NCBI GenBank assembly: GCA_035458585.1
Contig: DATHZN010000088.1
Location: 1 to 21,303, forward strand
Source: Marinobacterium_E sp035458585
GTDB lineage: Bacteria; Pseudomonadota; Gammaproteobacteria; Pseudomonadales; Balneatricaceae
Direction: 5' to 3'
DNA: 21,303 nt
The notes under the pieces are model-generated. The model saw only the letters and a program-made list of their open reading frames with translations. It was not told where the DNA came from and did not search any database. Made by a program: the position numbers and the translations under genes. Numbering within the stretch: position 1 is the stretch's first letter; each line of letters starts with the position of its first letter. This document shows positions 1 through 7,820 of the stretch, one piece after another.

Positions 1-2193
1 CGGCTGTCGATATTGGCAACCGATTTAATGGTAGTGCCCGGCGATGGCGCATTCTCCAGTGAGAATCCGGTTCAATCGAGTCGCGACTGGCTCAGCTTCA
101 TCCAACCCCCGTATCAGGCCTGGTTTGATGCCGAGACAGCTGAAGCGCTCAATATCACGGGCGGCCAACAACTCGAACTCGATGACGGTCGCCTCTTACC
201 CCCGGCGCTGATTAGGCAGAGCGCAGAGCAGGGTGGGAGAGTTGTTATGGATCTGGGGGCGGCGCAGAGCTTAACCGGTTCCGAACAATTCAATTATCTC
301 GCGGTGGGCCCGCTGACCCCAGAGGCTAGGACTAAGCTTGAATCACTCCTTCCAGTAGGCTTCCGGTTAGCGGAGAATGAGCAGCACTTGGACCTGAAGG
401 AGCTGACCCAAAGTCTTCATACCCACTTGGATGCGATGAGTCTGCTGTCGTTTGCTGTCGGTCTGTTTATCGTCTTCAATGCGGTGCGATTCTCGCTGTT
501 GTACCGACGACACACCTTCATGAACCTGCGACTGCTCGGCTGTGGTACTGCAGAGATTGCAACAGCGCTGATTATTGAGACGCTAATCTGGAGTTTAATC
601 GGTGCTGGCGCTGGCTACGCACTGGGTGTGCTACTCGCGCAAGCTCTAATGCCGGGGGTTAGCGCTAGTTTGCAGGGACTGTATGGCGCCACGCTAAAGT
701 CCGTTGTTGATGTAAAAGGGACAACGCTTCTTCTCACCTGGCTAATTACGCTTGGTGGTTTGATCTGGGCACTTTTTTGGCCGCTGCTACTGCAGTCCCG
801 CCGCGCGGCTCTGGTTGCCAGTCGGGATTCACAGCAGGCTCGTGATAGCCGCAATGCCGATCGCTTTCAGGCGGTATTGGCGGCGCTCCTGGTGCTGGTA
901 GCGCTCCTGACTTTTACAAGCATAGAGAATTCAGCGGATGGATTTGTTCAGCTGGCACTGATCCTGTTTGCCGCAGCAATGGCTTTACCGCTTATTCTTA
1001 GAACGTCGCTTACGCTGTTCGGGCGAGTCATCAAAACCCCCAGATTTATCTATCGTTGGGCGTTGGCTGATGCTATGGCTCAGCTCCCGATGCTGCGAAG
1101 TGCAATGATGGCCCTGCTACTGGCTCTGATCGCTAATGTCGGTGTTGGCGTTTTAGTGGATAGCTTTCGTCTCTCCTTTACCGATTGGCTCAGTAAACGC
1201 CAAAGCGCAGACCTCTACATTCGCGCTAATAAGGTTGACTATAACGCACTGGTAGAAGAAGGGCTTGAATCGGGTTGGCTACTGAGCAGCCATCAGCGCT
1301 ATCTGGTTGATGTGCGCTGGCAAGGCATGCCGGCTCAGGTGCGCGGACTCAATCCCGATGCGAGGGATAGTCGCGAGCTACCACTGGCTAAATGGCTCGG
1401 TAGCTCTCCGCAAGATGCGTTGAAGCGCTGGGGCGAGAGCTCGGATGCGGTACTCATCAATGAACAACTCAGTTATCTGGCAGGTGTCTCCTTGGGTGAT
1501 GAGGTCGAGTTGGTGACGGATCTGGGTCCGAAGCGTTTCACCGTCATAGGCCTCTTCTACGACTATGGAAATCCTTACTATCAGTTCTATCTTCCCGATA
1601 GAGAGTTCCGGCAGCTCTGGCCTAACCTGAACAGCAGCGGTATCGCTCTCTGGCTCAATCCTCAGATTGAGGGTGTCACTGAGTTAGCGGAGTCAGCGCT
1701 GATAGCGCGTGGTTTAGAGCCTGCTGACTGGATCTCTCAGGCCAGAATACGTGTCCTTTCGCTGAGTATTTTTGACCAGACATTCGCCATCACTCTGGTG
1801 ATGAATTCTCTGACGTTAACAGTGGCGGCAATCGCGCTACTGGCGTCACTCCTGGCACTGATGCATCAACGTATGCCGCAGTTTGCGCAGTGGCGTGCAA
1901 TGGGGGTGACGCATCTCGAACTCTTCACTCTTGTGCTGTTGCCACTGCTGCTCTTTTGCGCCTTGACCTGGCTAATTTCACTGCCGGTAGGCGCACTCTT
2001 GGGTTGGATTTTGATCGATACGATGAACATAGTTAGTTTTGGATGGAGCATGCCGATTCACTGGGACGTCACACCTATGCTCAGGCTCGGCGCTATGGTT
2101 GCACTGATTGTGCTATTAACCGCCGGTGTCGTGGCCATAATTTGGAAACGCCAATTGGCACGTTCGCTGGCCCAGATTGGGGAGCTAATATGA
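1..2193 (+). CDS. ABC transporter permease, two FtsX modules (AttF-AttG-like), 5' partial
   Basis: The reading frame is open from base 1, so the true start lies upstream; 730 residues are visible. It starts inside a soluble periplasmic segment. An FtsX-type core with several membrane helices follows (about residues 140-260 of the visible part), then a hydrophobic linker with two or three helices and a helix before a second periplasmic MacB-like domain (about 370-580). A second FtsX core closes it (about 590-725). Two permease modules in one chain match the fused permeases of MacB/AttFG/YbbP-type systems, which pair with a cytoplasmic ATPase; that ATPase gene would be expected just upstream, outside the window. 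The stop overlaps the start of the AttH-like gene (ATGA), implying translational coupling. Family call is strong; substrate unknown. Such systems often handle lipids, lipoproteins or peptides rather than nutrients. Confidence 0.88.
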   Translation, partial: RLSILATDLMVVPGDGAFSSENPVQSSRDWLSFIQPPYQAWFDAETAEALNITGGQQLELDDGRLLPPALIRQSAEQGGRVVMDLGAAQSLTGSEQFNYLAVGPLTPEARTKLESLLPVGFRLAENEQHLDLKELTQSLHTHLDAMSLLSFAVGLFIVFNAVRFSLLYRRHTFMNLRLLGCGTAEIATALIIETLIWSLIGAGAGYALGVLLAQALMPGVSASLQGLYGATLKSVVDVKGTTLLLTWLITLGGLIWALFWPLLLQSRRAALVASRDSQQARDSRNADRFQAVLAALLVLVALLTFTSIENSADGFVQLALILFAAAMALPLILRTSLTLFGRVIKTPRFIYRWALADAMAQLPMLRSAMMALLLALIANVGVGVLVDSFRLSFTDWLSKRQSADLYIRANKVDYNALVEEGLESGWLLSSHQRYLVDVRWQGMPAQVRGLNPDARDSRELPLAKWLGSSPQDALKRWGESSDAVLINEQLSYLAGVSLGDEVELVTDLGPKRFTVIGLFYDYGNPYYQFYLPDREFRQLWPNLNSSGIALWLNPQIEGVTELAESALIARGLEPADWISQARIRVLSLSIFDQTFAITLVMNSLTLTVAAIALLASLLALMHQRMPQFAQWRAMGVTHLELFTLVLLPLLLFCALTWLISLPVGALLGWILIDTMNIVSFGWSMPIHWDVTPMLRLGAMVALIVLLTAGVVAIIWKRQLARSLAQIGELI

Positions 2194-3269
2194 AAACTCT
2201 GATGCTCTCTTGCCTTGTGGTCTGGAGCGGTGCTGCATTTGGGCAATCATTTTTCTTCGACAGTGCTGACCCTCCATCCGACTTTGCACAGGTGGTTCCG
2301 GGAGTGTCCATCGCTTTTCCTCAAGATCATGCTGCGCACTCCGATTTTAGATTGGAGTGGTGGTACCTCACCGGTAATTTAAGTGATGAGCAGGGTAGGG
2401 ACTGGGGGGTTCAGTGGACGCTCTTTCGGCAGGCGTTGGATGCCTCTCCCAGCCAGAAGGGGTGGAGTAACAGCCAGATGTGGATGGGGCATGCTGCTGT
2501 TACAACACCGGATGGGCACCGGTTTGCACAGCGCCTGTCACGGGGCGGTATTGGCCAGGCTGGAGTTAGCCTTGAGGACGGATTCAGTGCATGGATAGAT
2601 GATTGGCGCTGGCGCAGTGACACTCCTGATATGCTGCCTGCCCGTCTCAATTTTGCAATGGACGATATGCAGGTGAGTCTTGAGCTGGAGTCGAGTGGAC
2701 CTTTCATCCTCCAGGGCGACCAGGGCTTTAGCCAAAAAGCGGCTGGCGGACAGGCGAGTTACTACTACAGCTTGCCTTACATTCGGATAGTGGGCAGCGT
2801 TACAACCTCGAACGGCGTTCACGCACTCGCAGGTGAGGGGTGGTTAGATCGCGAGTGGAGCTCTCAACCGCTTTCCGACGGGCAACTGGGCTGGGATTGG
2901 TTCTCCTTGCACCTTGAAGCGGGAGAGAAGTTGATGGTTTATCAGTTACGCGACCGCAGCGGGGCTCACTGGTTGAGCGGCACCTGGATCGACGCGCAGG
3001 GGCGAGTACAAAAGCTCAATGGTGATGAGATCAACCTCAACCCAAGAGAGCGACGGGAGCTCTCAGTTCGTCCAGACACGCGGATTGAGTTGCCCCTTGA
3101 TTGGGTGATTAGTTTGCCCAAGCTAGGTCGGGAGATACGGATTACGCCGTTGTATGATAATCAGTGGATGGCCACCGCCATTAGCTACTGGGAAGGGGTG
3201 GTGATTGCACAAGATTCAACCGGAAAACGGATTGGACGCGGCTACATGGAGCTGACCGGTTATCAGTGA
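2190..3269 (+). CDS. AttH/CrtC-like lipocalin-type secreted protein
   Basis: 359 residues starting at the ATG that overlaps the permease stop by 4 bases. An in-frame start further upstream (2043) would lie inside the permease gene and is rejected because the ATG at 2190 is followed at once by a signal peptide (hydrophobic residues 4-17, likely cleavage after AFG at residue 18). The mature part shows the AttH/CrtC (carotenoid 1,2-hydratase-like) pattern: EWWY at 56-59, an MGHAA stretch near 99-103, GWLDREWSS at 217-225 and a Trp-rich GWDWFSL run near 234-240. The fold known for this family is two lipocalin-like barrels. In attEFGH-type loci the protein is encoded next to ABC permeases, as here, so it probably works in the periplasm with gene 1, perhaps on a hydrophobic ligand. 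No carotenoid genes are nearby, so a hydratase role is unlikely. Confidence 0.88.
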   Translation: MKTLMLSCLVVWSGAAFGQSFFFDSADPPSDFAQVVPGVSIAFPQDHAAHSDFRLEWWYLTGNLSDEQGRDWGVQWTLFRQALDASPSQKGWSNSQMWMGHAAVTTPDGHRFAQRLSRGGIGQAGVSLEDGFSAWIDDWRWRSDTPDMLPARLNFAMDDMQVSLELESSGPFILQGDQGFSQKAAGGQASYYYSLPYIRIVGSVTTSNGVHALAGEGWLDREWSSQPLSDGQLGWDWFSLHLEAGEKLMVYQLRDRSGAHWLSGTWIDAQGRVQKLNGDEINLNPRERRELSVRPDTRIELPLDWVISLPKLGREIRITPLYDNQWMATAISYWEGVVIAQDSTGKRIGRGYMELTGYQ

Positions 3270-3281
3270 GATCATTGGCGG

Positions 3282-3302
3282 GTAGCTATCTGGTCTAGCT
3301 AT
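3282..3302 (+). terminator. Weak AT-rich hairpin after the attH-like gene
   Basis: Inverted repeat TAGCTA (3283-3288) and TAGCTA (3296-3301) with a 7-base loop, followed within a few bases by a short T run (ctctttt). It lies 13 bases after the attH-like stop and before the next gene. The stem is short and weak, so this is only a possible terminator. Confidence 0.3.
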
Positions 3303-3363
3303 GACTCTTTTGCGTTAAACAGGCGTTGGTAAAACCTGATATTTAGACGCGGGAGTTTCAGTT

Positions 3364-3549
3364 ATGTTGCCCAGTGATATCGTTCAATGTCCTTACTGTT
3401 GGGAGGACATTGAGATTGTGTATGAGCCTGATGAGGGAAGTGACGAGTTTGTTTGCGACTGCACTGTCTGTTGTCACCCAATTAACTTTCAGGTGGTTGG
3501 TGACGCCCAGGGGGAGACCTATCTGTTGGCGCGCTCTGACGACGAGTAG
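3364..3549 (+). CDS. CPXCG-motif small cysteine-rich zinc-ribbon protein
   Basis: 61 residues, a typical length for the Cys-rich CPXCG family. Cysteines C9 and C12 (CPYC) form the first knuckle; C33 and C36, in the CDCTVCC stretch followed by HPI, form the second, so a zinc-ribbon fold is expected. The middle is rich in Asp and Glu, as in the family. The usual Gly after CPYC is Trp here, a minor deviation. The start is preceded by GGGAG about 10 bases upstream. Cytoplasmic, with no signal peptide or membrane helix. The family has no established function. The next gene (PcfJ-like) starts 74 bases downstream on the same strand, so the two may be cotranscribed. Confidence 0.88.
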   Translation: MLPSDIVQCPYCWEDIEIVYEPDEGSDEFVCDCTVCCHPINFQVVGDAQGETYLLARSDDE

Positions 3550-3623
3550 CGGCGTCGCAGAGATGCATAGAGGAGCGCAGTTCCGTGTTTATAGAGAACG
3601 CGCGGAGAATTTAAGAGAGCTCG

Positions 3624-4664
3624 ATGCCCAAAACCCAGACGGATACCCGAGTGACTGAACGGGCTGAAAGCGCTCACTCAGCCGTTGTAAACAGGCCGAG
3701 CAGTAGTGCAGCCCAGTTTCACCGCCAGCTAGCACCGTTTAGATACGCGCGAGCCTTGATGCTTGAGTGGGTTGAGAACAATGCTTTTGCGGCAGAGCTT
3801 GGCGCAAGTGCGCCGCTGCTACTTTGGTTACTGATGGCTCGGTATCAAAATGTTAACTGGCCTAAGGCTCATCTGGAGGTGCTGCTTAGATCACGACGTA
3901 CCAAGGTATTGAGCGCAATAAGCGGTGTAGGACAGCCCGCCGCACTCAGGTGGCTCTCGCGGGTTCAGCTCAGTAGTGGCGAACAGGCTGAGTATGTGGC
4001 ACTGATCAACGCCCTGCGAACTGAACTCTACCGAACCCGTTGGGCGCGTGAGCCAGCCATCCCAATGCACTGGATCAGCGGTGCCGTGGAGCACCTCGAT
4101 CTGGCCCACTCACGCGCGTACCACAGTTTTTGCTGCTTGAATCCCAAGGCTTGTGAAGCCTTCAACGCTAACTTGGATCAATACGCTCGGTTCTGGAGAG
4201 ATGCGCTCTCGGTTGCCGAAGCTATCGGGATTACCGATGCCGAAATTGCCTTGCATCGTTGCCAGGATTTTTCAGCCGTGCGGCGCCTGCATGACCGCTG
4301 GACCTCGCGTCTGAATCAACGGCTATCCAAGATCGTTGAGGGTGAGACACTATTCCCGCCTGCGCCGGTACCGGGCACTGAGAACATTCATCCGATTAGC
4401 TCTTTAGAGGACCTCCAAGCTGAGGGACGGCTGATGCATCACTGTGTCTCAGTTTATCAGCCTAAGATTCATCGCGGAGAGTCGTACATCTACCGCATGC
4501 TTGGCCCTGAGCGTGCGACAATTGAGTTAGAGTGCCGGGGTGGGCGGGTACGTATAGGGCAGTTATCATTGGCGTATAACACTGAACCCTCGCAAGAGAC
4601 GATTAAAGCGGTTAACAACTGGTTAAACGGCGCTTTAAACGGCTCAAATTATGTATCGGGTTGA
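3624..4664 (+). CDS. PcfJ-domain protein of unknown function
   Basis: 346 residues. The C-terminal part (about 255-335) fits the PcfJ-like domain: an ISSLEDLQAEGRLMHHCV stretch at 258-275, then Y278, SYIYR (287-291), a GPERATIEL segment at 294-302 and a closing helix with NWL at 332-334. The N-terminal two thirds is helical and rich in Leu, Ala, Arg and Trp, without a recognisable domain. PcfJ was named from the conjugative plasmid pCF10, but relatives are widespread on proteobacterial chromosomes and no biochemical role is established. No relaxase, integrase or other conjugation gene lies nearby, so there is no local sign of a mobile element. The ATG follows a GAGAG-type ribosome site. The C-terminal domain call is good; function unknown. 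Confidence 0.8.
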   Translation: MPKTQTDTRVTERAESAHSAVVNRPSSSAAQFHRQLAPFRYARALMLEWVENNAFAAELGASAPLLLWLLMARYQNVNWPKAHLEVLLRSRRTKVLSAISGVGQPAALRWLSRVQLSSGEQAEYVALINALRTELYRTRWAREPAIPMHWISGAVEHLDLAHSRAYHSFCCLNPKACEAFNANLDQYARFWRDALSVAEAIGITDAEIALHRCQDFSAVRRLHDRWTSRLNQRLSKIVEGETLFPPAPVPGTENIHPISSLEDLQAEGRLMHHCVSVYQPKIHRGESYIYRMLGPERATIELECRGGRVRIGQLSLAYNTEPSQETIKAVNNWLNGALNGSNYVSG

Positions 4665-4708
4665 AGATGCTCTCACGGTTACTCGGTGTTACTCAGGCAA
4701 CAGGTTAA

Positions 4709-4737
4709 GCCTCACCCTCAGTCAAGAGCGGTGAGGC
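4709..4737. terminator. Perfect 8-bp inverted repeat between convergent genes
   Basis: GCCTCACC (4709-4716) pairs with GGTGAGGC (4730-4737) across a 13-base loop; an outer TTAAGC/GCTTAA pair (4705-4710, 4749-4754) could form an alternative wider stem. It sits in the 113-base gap between the PcfJ-like gene and the converging tct operon, where a bidirectional terminator is expected. There is no clear T run on either strand, so Rho-independent function is uncertain. Confidence 0.4.
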
Positions 4738-4777
4738 GCTGAACTCTGCTTAAGCGTTTGTCGAAGTTCAATGCGAA

Positions 4778-6748
4778 TCACCAAAGACTCCCTTTCGCGA
4801 GTGGAACGCTGAAGACATTATTAAATATCCACGAGCATCCAAGTATCACCACAACGATACCGAGTATGAGATAGACCCAACCCCGGGTGCTAAAGCTCTC
4901 ATGTTGAGCCGGTAGAATGAGCGCGAGTCCGAGGATTAATGCACTAATATAAAATCCCAGAGACGGCATCAGTGCGACAGCGCCTAACATGATTGCTGGA
5001 ACCAATATCATGCGCAGTGATGAGCCCGCCACAGCTGAAGAGGTAACCTCTCGAGTGAACGCGACCTTCAGCGCCCCCGCCCCCACGAGGCAGAGCATCG
5101 CGATGGCAATAGTCTTGGGGAAGACCGCAGCATCAGGGTTGAGACGCGCAGTCTCGATGAGTGCCACCAGTGCGACGCCTCCAAAGATCAGAAACCCCGC
5201 CAGGTCTGCGAAGACTTTAGCCAGAGGGGCGTGTTCCCGTGGTTGCACATGATCAGCATCGGCACGTTTAATCAAGCGTTTGATCGCGGGCAGGAAGGGG
5301 TAGACGAAGCTGAGAAGTGTTAGCGCGATGATCACCAGAGAGAGCGGCCGCCCAAAAAACTGACCCCAGAGATCGCCGATGGCATCGCCAATGGTCCAGC
5401 TCTGAACAAAACCCTGCTCGGCAATTCGCCCAAGTATCAGCCCCAGTACGATAGGAGAGGTCGAGAAGCCTCGCTTGGAGGCGATCCATCCAACAACACC
5501 CAGTACCAGCATGATTACAACATCAGAGATGCTGTTGCGTATCGCAAATGTCCCGATGACGGTCATAAAGGCGACGAGCGGCACCAGCGCAGCTTTAGGC
5601 GCTCTTACAATGGCACCGTAGGCGAAGCGTCCTATCAGAAGCCCAACCGGTAGCATCAGTATCGTGGCCAGCAACAGACCGAAGATAAAGGTGAAAACAA
5701 TATCGGCACTGCCGGAGAAAAGGGTAGGGCCGGTGCGGACCCCCTGCACTAGCAGTGCTCCGAGTATAACCGCATCAGGCGGTGTTCCCGGAATACCGAG
5801 TACCAGCGTGGGGATAAAGCCACCACCGACCGTTGCGTTGTTGGCTGATTCGGTGGCGATTACGCCAGCCGGGTTGCCCTTACCGAAGGTTTCGACTTCA
5901 GAACTACTGCGTCGCGCTTCGGAGTATGAGACAAGGCCTGCAATCGATCCGCCTGCACCCGGGAGTGCACCGACCAAAGTGCCAATGACAGAACTACGCA
6001 ATAGATTGAATTTATTTTTGAGCAGCGTCGCACTCGCCTCAACAAGACGGAATCCTCGTTTCTGCTCAGGTACATCCAGATGTTTGGCTGGCGTTGCTAC
6101 CAGATCGATTAGCACCGGGATGCAGTAGAGACCAATGAGTGCAGAGACTGTTTCAATGCCACCAAGCAAGGTATTAGAACCAAAAGTGAAACGCACCTCA
6201 GCACTGGTCTCAGAGATTCCAATCATTGCTAGTAAAAGACCAAAACAGGCACCTATTGTGCCTTTGATAAAGTCGCCCGTTGATAGCGCGGCGATCAGCG
6301 ATAGGCCGAAGATTGCGAGCCAGAAATATTCCACTGGCCCAAACGCCAGCGCGGCTTCGGCTAGAGGGGGAGCGAGCAACAAGAGGGCGATAGCCCCGAC
6401 GAGACCGCCAACGACCGACGCCAGACAGGCGATAGAGATGGCCAGATCGCCATCACCTCGTTTAGCCATCGGGTAGCCGTCAAACGTAGTGGCGATAGCG
6501 GATGGAGTACCCGGTGTATTCAGTAGAATGGCCGCATAGGCGCCGCCATAAATGGCACCGGTATAGATTGCGCCCATCAGTATCAGAGCACTATCCGGTG
6601 GCATAACGAAGGTGAGGGGCACCAGTACAGCAACCGCCATGGTGGCGGTTAGCCCCGGAATTGAGCCAATAATCGTACCTGCAGCCACTCCAAATAGAGC
6701 CAGCGCGATATTAACAGGTGATAGCGCGTTAATGAGAAAATCCAGCAC
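4778..6748 (-). CDS. TctA-TctB fusion, membrane subunits of a tripartite tricarboxylate (TTT) transporter
   Basis: 656 residues. Residues 1-495 are a complete TctA-type large permease with many membrane helices and the family signatures NTPGTPSA at 77-84, GALPGAGGSIA at 260-270 and ESANNATVGGGFIPTLVLGIPGTP at 300-323. After a charged linker (about 491-512), residues 513-656 form a TctB-like small subunit with four hydrophobic helices, including a VFPK motif (542-545) and a closing GVPL-like SVPLAKG (647-653). In many organisms TctA and TctB are separate proteins. The start is GTG at 6748 with a perfect GGAGG 7 bases ahead (6756-6760). It is the last gene of a four-gene operon and imports the ligand of the binding protein encoded just upstream, using an ion gradient. 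The substrate is inferred from the two dehydrogenases upstream. Confidence 0.93.
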   Translation of the reverse strand: MLDFLINALSPVNIALALFGVAAGTIIGSIPGLTATMAVAVLVPLTFVMPPDSALILMGAIYTGAIYGGAYAAILLNTPGTPSAIATTFDGYPMAKRGDGDLAISIACLASVVGGLVGAIALLLLAPPLAEAALAFGPVEYFWLAIFGLSLIAALSTGDFIKGTIGACFGLLLAMIGISETSAEVRFTFGSNTLLGGIETVSALIGLYCIPVLIDLVATPAKHLDVPEQKRGFRLVEASATLLKNKFNLLRSSVIGTLVGALPGAGGSIAGLVSYSEARRSSSEVETFGKGNPAGVIATESANNATVGGGFIPTLVLGIPGTPPDAVILGALLVQGVRTGPTLFSGSADIVFTFIFGLLLATILMLPVGLLIGRFAYGAIVRAPKAALVPLVAFMTVIGTFAIRNSISDVVIMLVLGVVGWIASKRGFSTSPIVLGLILGRIAEQGFVQSWTIGDAIGDLWGQFFGRPLSLVIIALTLLSFVYPFLPAIKRLIKRADADHVQPREHAPLAKVFADLAGFLIFGGVALVALIETARLNPDAAVFPKTIAIAMLCLVGAGALKVAFTREVTSSAVAGSSLRMILVPAIMLGAVALMPSLGFYISALILGLALILPAQHESFSTRGWVYLILGIVVVILGCSWIFNNVFSVPLAKGSLW

Positions 6749-6773
6749 GATAGTGCCTCCAGCGGTGGAAATA

Positions 6774-6806
6774 GAGCCCTGAAGGGGAGCCTCAGAAGGG
6801 CTCCCC
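6774..6806 (-). promoter_or_regulatory. Intercistronic hairpin(s) between binding-protein and permease genes
   Basis: A perfect 8-bp stem, GGGGAGCC (6784-6791) with GGCTCCCC (6799-6806) and a 7-base loop, begins 12 bases after the tctC-like stop. A second stem that overlaps and excludes it, GAGCCCT (6774-6780) with AGGGCTC (6797-6803), is also perfect. No T run follows on the minus strand, so it looks more like a 3'-end stabiliser or partial attenuator than a full terminator. It would favour binding-protein mRNA over permease mRNA. Confidence 0.6.
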
Positions 6807-6817
6807 GTGTCTCATCA

Positions 6818-7774
6818 TTACTCGATGATGCCTGCTGCTTTTGCGGCTTCAATGTAGCCGGCAGATTTCTCAGCCATAAATGCATTCATCGCATCACCGT
6901 AGCCTACATCTACCAGCGCAAATCCGCCGTCTAGCATCTTTTGCTGGAACTCTTTGTCAGCATTGATCGCTGCGATCGCGTCAGCCACCTGCTGTCGGAC
7001 CTCCTCCGATGCCCCTTTTGGAACGGCAATTCCACGGTAGGCCCCGGATACGAGGTCGTAGCCTAGCTCTTTGAATGTTGGAACATCAGGGAAGGCTGGA
7101 TGACGCTCTTCCATAGCCACTGCGAGCATGCGGACTTTGTCACCCTGTGCTGCACCAACGGTGGAGTAGCCCCACTCGGCAGTGACCTGATTGCCCAACA
7201 GAGCAGTGACCGCAGCCCCTGTTCCTTTGAAAGCGACGTAGGTCGTCTCAACCCCCGCTAGACTGTCAAACTTGACCTGCGCCAGATGGTTTGCAGTACC
7301 CTTGCCAGAACCTGAGAAAATCACCTTTTTAGGGTTTTCTCGGGCGCGATCCACTAGGTCCTGCAGAGTCATGATGTCACTCTCTGCATTGACGAGCACA
7401 GCGTCTGGTGTGTAGTGAAACCAGTACACCGAGGTAATGTCATCAGTCGTAAAGCCAACTTCGCCTTGTTCGGGTTTAATGACAATATGCGGTAAGTTGA
7501 CGCCCATGATGACTGAGCCGTTATCCGCCATACCATTGAGCTGTGACCATCCCACGGCACCACCGCCGCCCGGCTGATAGGAGACTACCAGCTGCTCCCC
7601 ATAAAGTTTCTCAAAGAAGGGCTGTTGGAAGCGAGCCGTGATGTCAGACTCACCGCCCGGACCAAATGGAATGATGTAATCGACTTTGCCGGGTGGAAAA
7701 TCGCTGGCCACGCCGACGCTGGTGAGAGTGCTGAGTGTGAGTGCTAGTGCCAGTTTTTTAAGGTTTTTTCTCAT
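6818..7774 (-). CDS. TctC/Bug-type periplasmic substrate-binding protein of the TTT transporter
   Basis: 318 residues. The N-terminus is basic (MRKNLKK) followed by a hydrophobic core and likely cleavage after GVA at residue 23, giving a periplasmic protein. The mature start, with VDYIIPFGPGGESDITAR (31-48), is the Bug/TctC ligand-loop signature; the second conserved loop (KVIFSGSGKGTANHLA, 150-165) and a YVAFKGTGAAV segment (179-189) follow. Bug proteins bind carboxylated ligands. The usual 'GG.AD..AR' at the first loop reads GGESDITAR here, with an acidic Glu that may affect ligand choice. The gene lies 46 bases after the LDH2-type dehydrogenase gene and 69 bases before the fused permease gene, all on one strand, so it is part of the same uptake and catabolic operon. 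Confidence 0.93.
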   Translation of the reverse strand: MRKNLKKLALALTLSTLTSVGVASDFPPGKVDYIIPFGPGGESDITARFQQPFFEKLYGEQLVVSYQPGGGGAVGWSQLNGMADNGSVIMGVNLPHIVIKPEQGEVGFTTDDITSVYWFHYTPDAVLVNAESDIMTLQDLVDRARENPKKVIFSGSGKGTANHLAQVKFDSLAGVETTYVAFKGTGAAVTALLGNQVTAEWGYSTVGAAQGDKVRMLAVAMEERHPAFPDVPTFKELGYDLVSGAYRGIAVPKGASEEVRQQVADAIAAINADKEFQQKMLDGGFALVDVGYGDAMNAFMAEKSAGYIEAAKAAGIIE

Positions 7775-7820
7775 TATTTTTTCCCTATTATCTCAATCGG
7801 TTATCGCGTTGATTCGTGCG

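Noticed and set aside
2043..2189. Longer start for the attH-like gene
   Set aside because: It would overlap the permease gene by 150 bases and bury the signal peptide; the ATG at 2190 gives a proper N-terminal signal and an ATGA coupling.
3563..3658. 31-codon ORF between the CPXCG and PcfJ-like genes, overlapping the start of the latter
   Set aside because: No ribosome site at its ATG, no recognised family, and it overlaps the start of a clearly coding gene by 35 bases.
3624..4664. PcfJ-like gene as evidence for an integrated conjugative element
   Set aside because: No relaxase, coupling protein, integrase, attachment repeat or composition shift is visible around it.
5664..6128. 154-codon ORF on the plus strand opposite the tctAB-like gene
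   Set aside because: It is the antisense shadow of a well-conserved permease, low in complexity and rich in Ser, Pro and Thr, with no family resemblance.
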